Below are positions 57,251 through 57,501 of a DNA stretch of 57,501 bases, piece after piece. Both the position numbers and the translations under genes were made by a program. Source of the stretch: an uncultured Clostridia bacterium (GTDB taxonomy: Bacteria; Bacillota; Clostridia; Christensenellales; Borkfalkiaceae); the NCBI GenBank assembly GCA_937915565.1, contig CALDMH010000108.1, forward strand, positions 1 to 57,501, given 5' to 3'. Each line of letters opens with the position of its first letter. Position 1 is the stretch's first letter. The notes below the pieces were generated by a model. The model saw only the letters and a list, made by a program, of their open reading frames with translations. It was not told where the DNA came from and ran no database searches.

Positions 57251-57263
57251 TATAAGTCGATTA
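57251..57263 (-). repeat. TAATCGACTTATA element, copy 6, in the leader of the GH63-like operon
   Basis: On the minus strand TAATCGACTTATA then GGCGGCTTTTT, almost identical to copy 2 (GACGGCTTTTT). It lies between the promoter (57358-57386) and the start codon at 57207, so it is transcribed in the leader and could act as an attenuator. Confidence 0.7.
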
Positions 57264-57357
57264 TCGCCATATTTTTATCGTAATCGCCTGCGTTTGGCGG
57301 AGTGAAAATCGAGCCGCGGCAACAGTTAATGGAATTCGTACGCATCATTCCGATGAA

Positions 57358-57386
57358 ATTTTAGCAAAGAATAGTCTAAAAGTCAA
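57358..57386 (-). promoter_or_regulatory. Promoter of the GH63-like/pfkB operon
   Basis: Minus-strand TTGACT (57381-57386), 17-base spacer, TAAAAT (57358-57363). Two more TTGACTT copies lie upstream (57402-57408, 57434-57440), together with a 10-bp tandem pair starting TTTATCTA (57411, 57421), a probable regulator site. Confidence 0.75.
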
Positions 57387-57456
57387 TACCCGCCGTTTAA
57401 CAAGTCAACATTTATCTATATTTATCTACGCAAAAGTCAAGAAACTTATTAAATAA

Positions 57457-57494
57457 GAAAAGAAGCCGTACCATTCAGGCTTGGCTTCTTTTTA
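57457..57494. terminator. Terminator-like hairpin at the window end
   Basis: AAAGAAGCC pairs with GGCTTCTTT, 15-base loop, T-run on both strands. It probably ends a gene beyond the window or isolates the promoter region. Confidence 0.65.
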
Positions 57495-57501
57495 TTAGGT
57501 T

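Noticed and set aside
57457..57494. A T-box or riboswitch at the right edge.
   Set aside because: Only a simple hairpin with T-runs is visible; no T-box sequence or specifier-like structure can be seen and the window ends.
1..57501. tRNA genes, CRISPR arrays, prophage or intact insertion sequences.
   Set aside because: I looked for tRNA T-arm patterns, regularly spaced identical repeats, integrases and transposases and found none.

Overview
The window looks like chromosome of an anaerobic, low-to-mid GC, monoderm Clostridia-type bacterium, probably an uncultured gut lineage of the Christensenellales/Oscillospirales kind. That placement is inference. It rests on the clustered rpsB-tsf-pyrH-frr-uppS-cdsA-dxr-rseP genes, formate-tetrahydrofolate ligase, a CwlD-type amidase, a PadR/DUF1700/DUF4097 operon, Gram-positive lipoproteins and a large glycan-use region. 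Strong AGGAGG-type ribosome sites and TTGACA-17-TATAAT promoters occur throughout. I see no tRNA, rRNA, CRISPR array, phage gene or intact transposase.

Region 1 (1-10.7 kb) is housekeeping: translation (S2, EF-Ts, RRF), UMP kinase, isoprenoid/lipid precursor genes (UppS, CdsA, Dxr), the site-2 protease RseP, then an aspartate-type aminotransferase overlapping fhs. Region 2 (10.9-18.7 kb) holds an AraC/GyrI regulator, an O-antigen-ligase-like membrane protein overlapping a MurG/UgtP-type glycosyltransferase, the GTPase der, uxaC, rpsU and an unknown small protein. Region 3 (18.8-26.1 kb) is envelope and stress: a fused ATPase-permease ABC protein divergent from a two-component system, a cell-wall amidase, and the PadR/DUF1700/DUF4097 operon behind a palindromic operator.

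Region 4 (26.1-57.2 kb) is a carbohydrate locus. First comes a rhamnose-related part: a beta-propeller glycosidase, L-rhamnose mutarotase, an AGE-family epimerase, an AraC regulator divergent from a Gfo/Idh oxidoreductase, and a GH78 alpha-L-rhamnosidase. A 1174-residue modular surface protein and an SGNH hydrolase follow. Next is a CUT1 sugar importer, one permease of which carries a lipoprotein domain at its N terminus; it lies with a solute-binding lipoprotein, a surface lectin-like protein, two tandem paralogous clan-A-like glycosidase lipoproteins and a wall-associated GDPD protein. The locus ends with GH32, two Gfo/Idh proteins, a TIM-barrel epimerase, a PfkB sugar kinase and a GH63/GH37-like glycosidase. 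Outside, polymers would be bound and trimmed by surface proteins and lipoproteins; oligosaccharides would enter by the CUT1 importer (no ATPase encoded here) and be finished by cytoplasmic GH78, GH32, GH63-like and propeller enzymes.

Four signals are not explained by ordinary annotation. (1) A 13-nt sequence, TAATCGACTTATA, recurs six times between genes, always beside T-runs. (2) Three surface proteins share a C-terminal Gly-Gly-Gly-Cys/membrane-segment/Lys tail. (3) Many gene ends and spacers carry unrelated short tandem duplications (units 11-43 bp), several of which copy the 3' end and stop codon of the gene. (4) A 295-bp non-coding element with 28-bp terminal inverted repeats ending in TA looks like a MITE, and a lone copy of its end lies 30 kb away.
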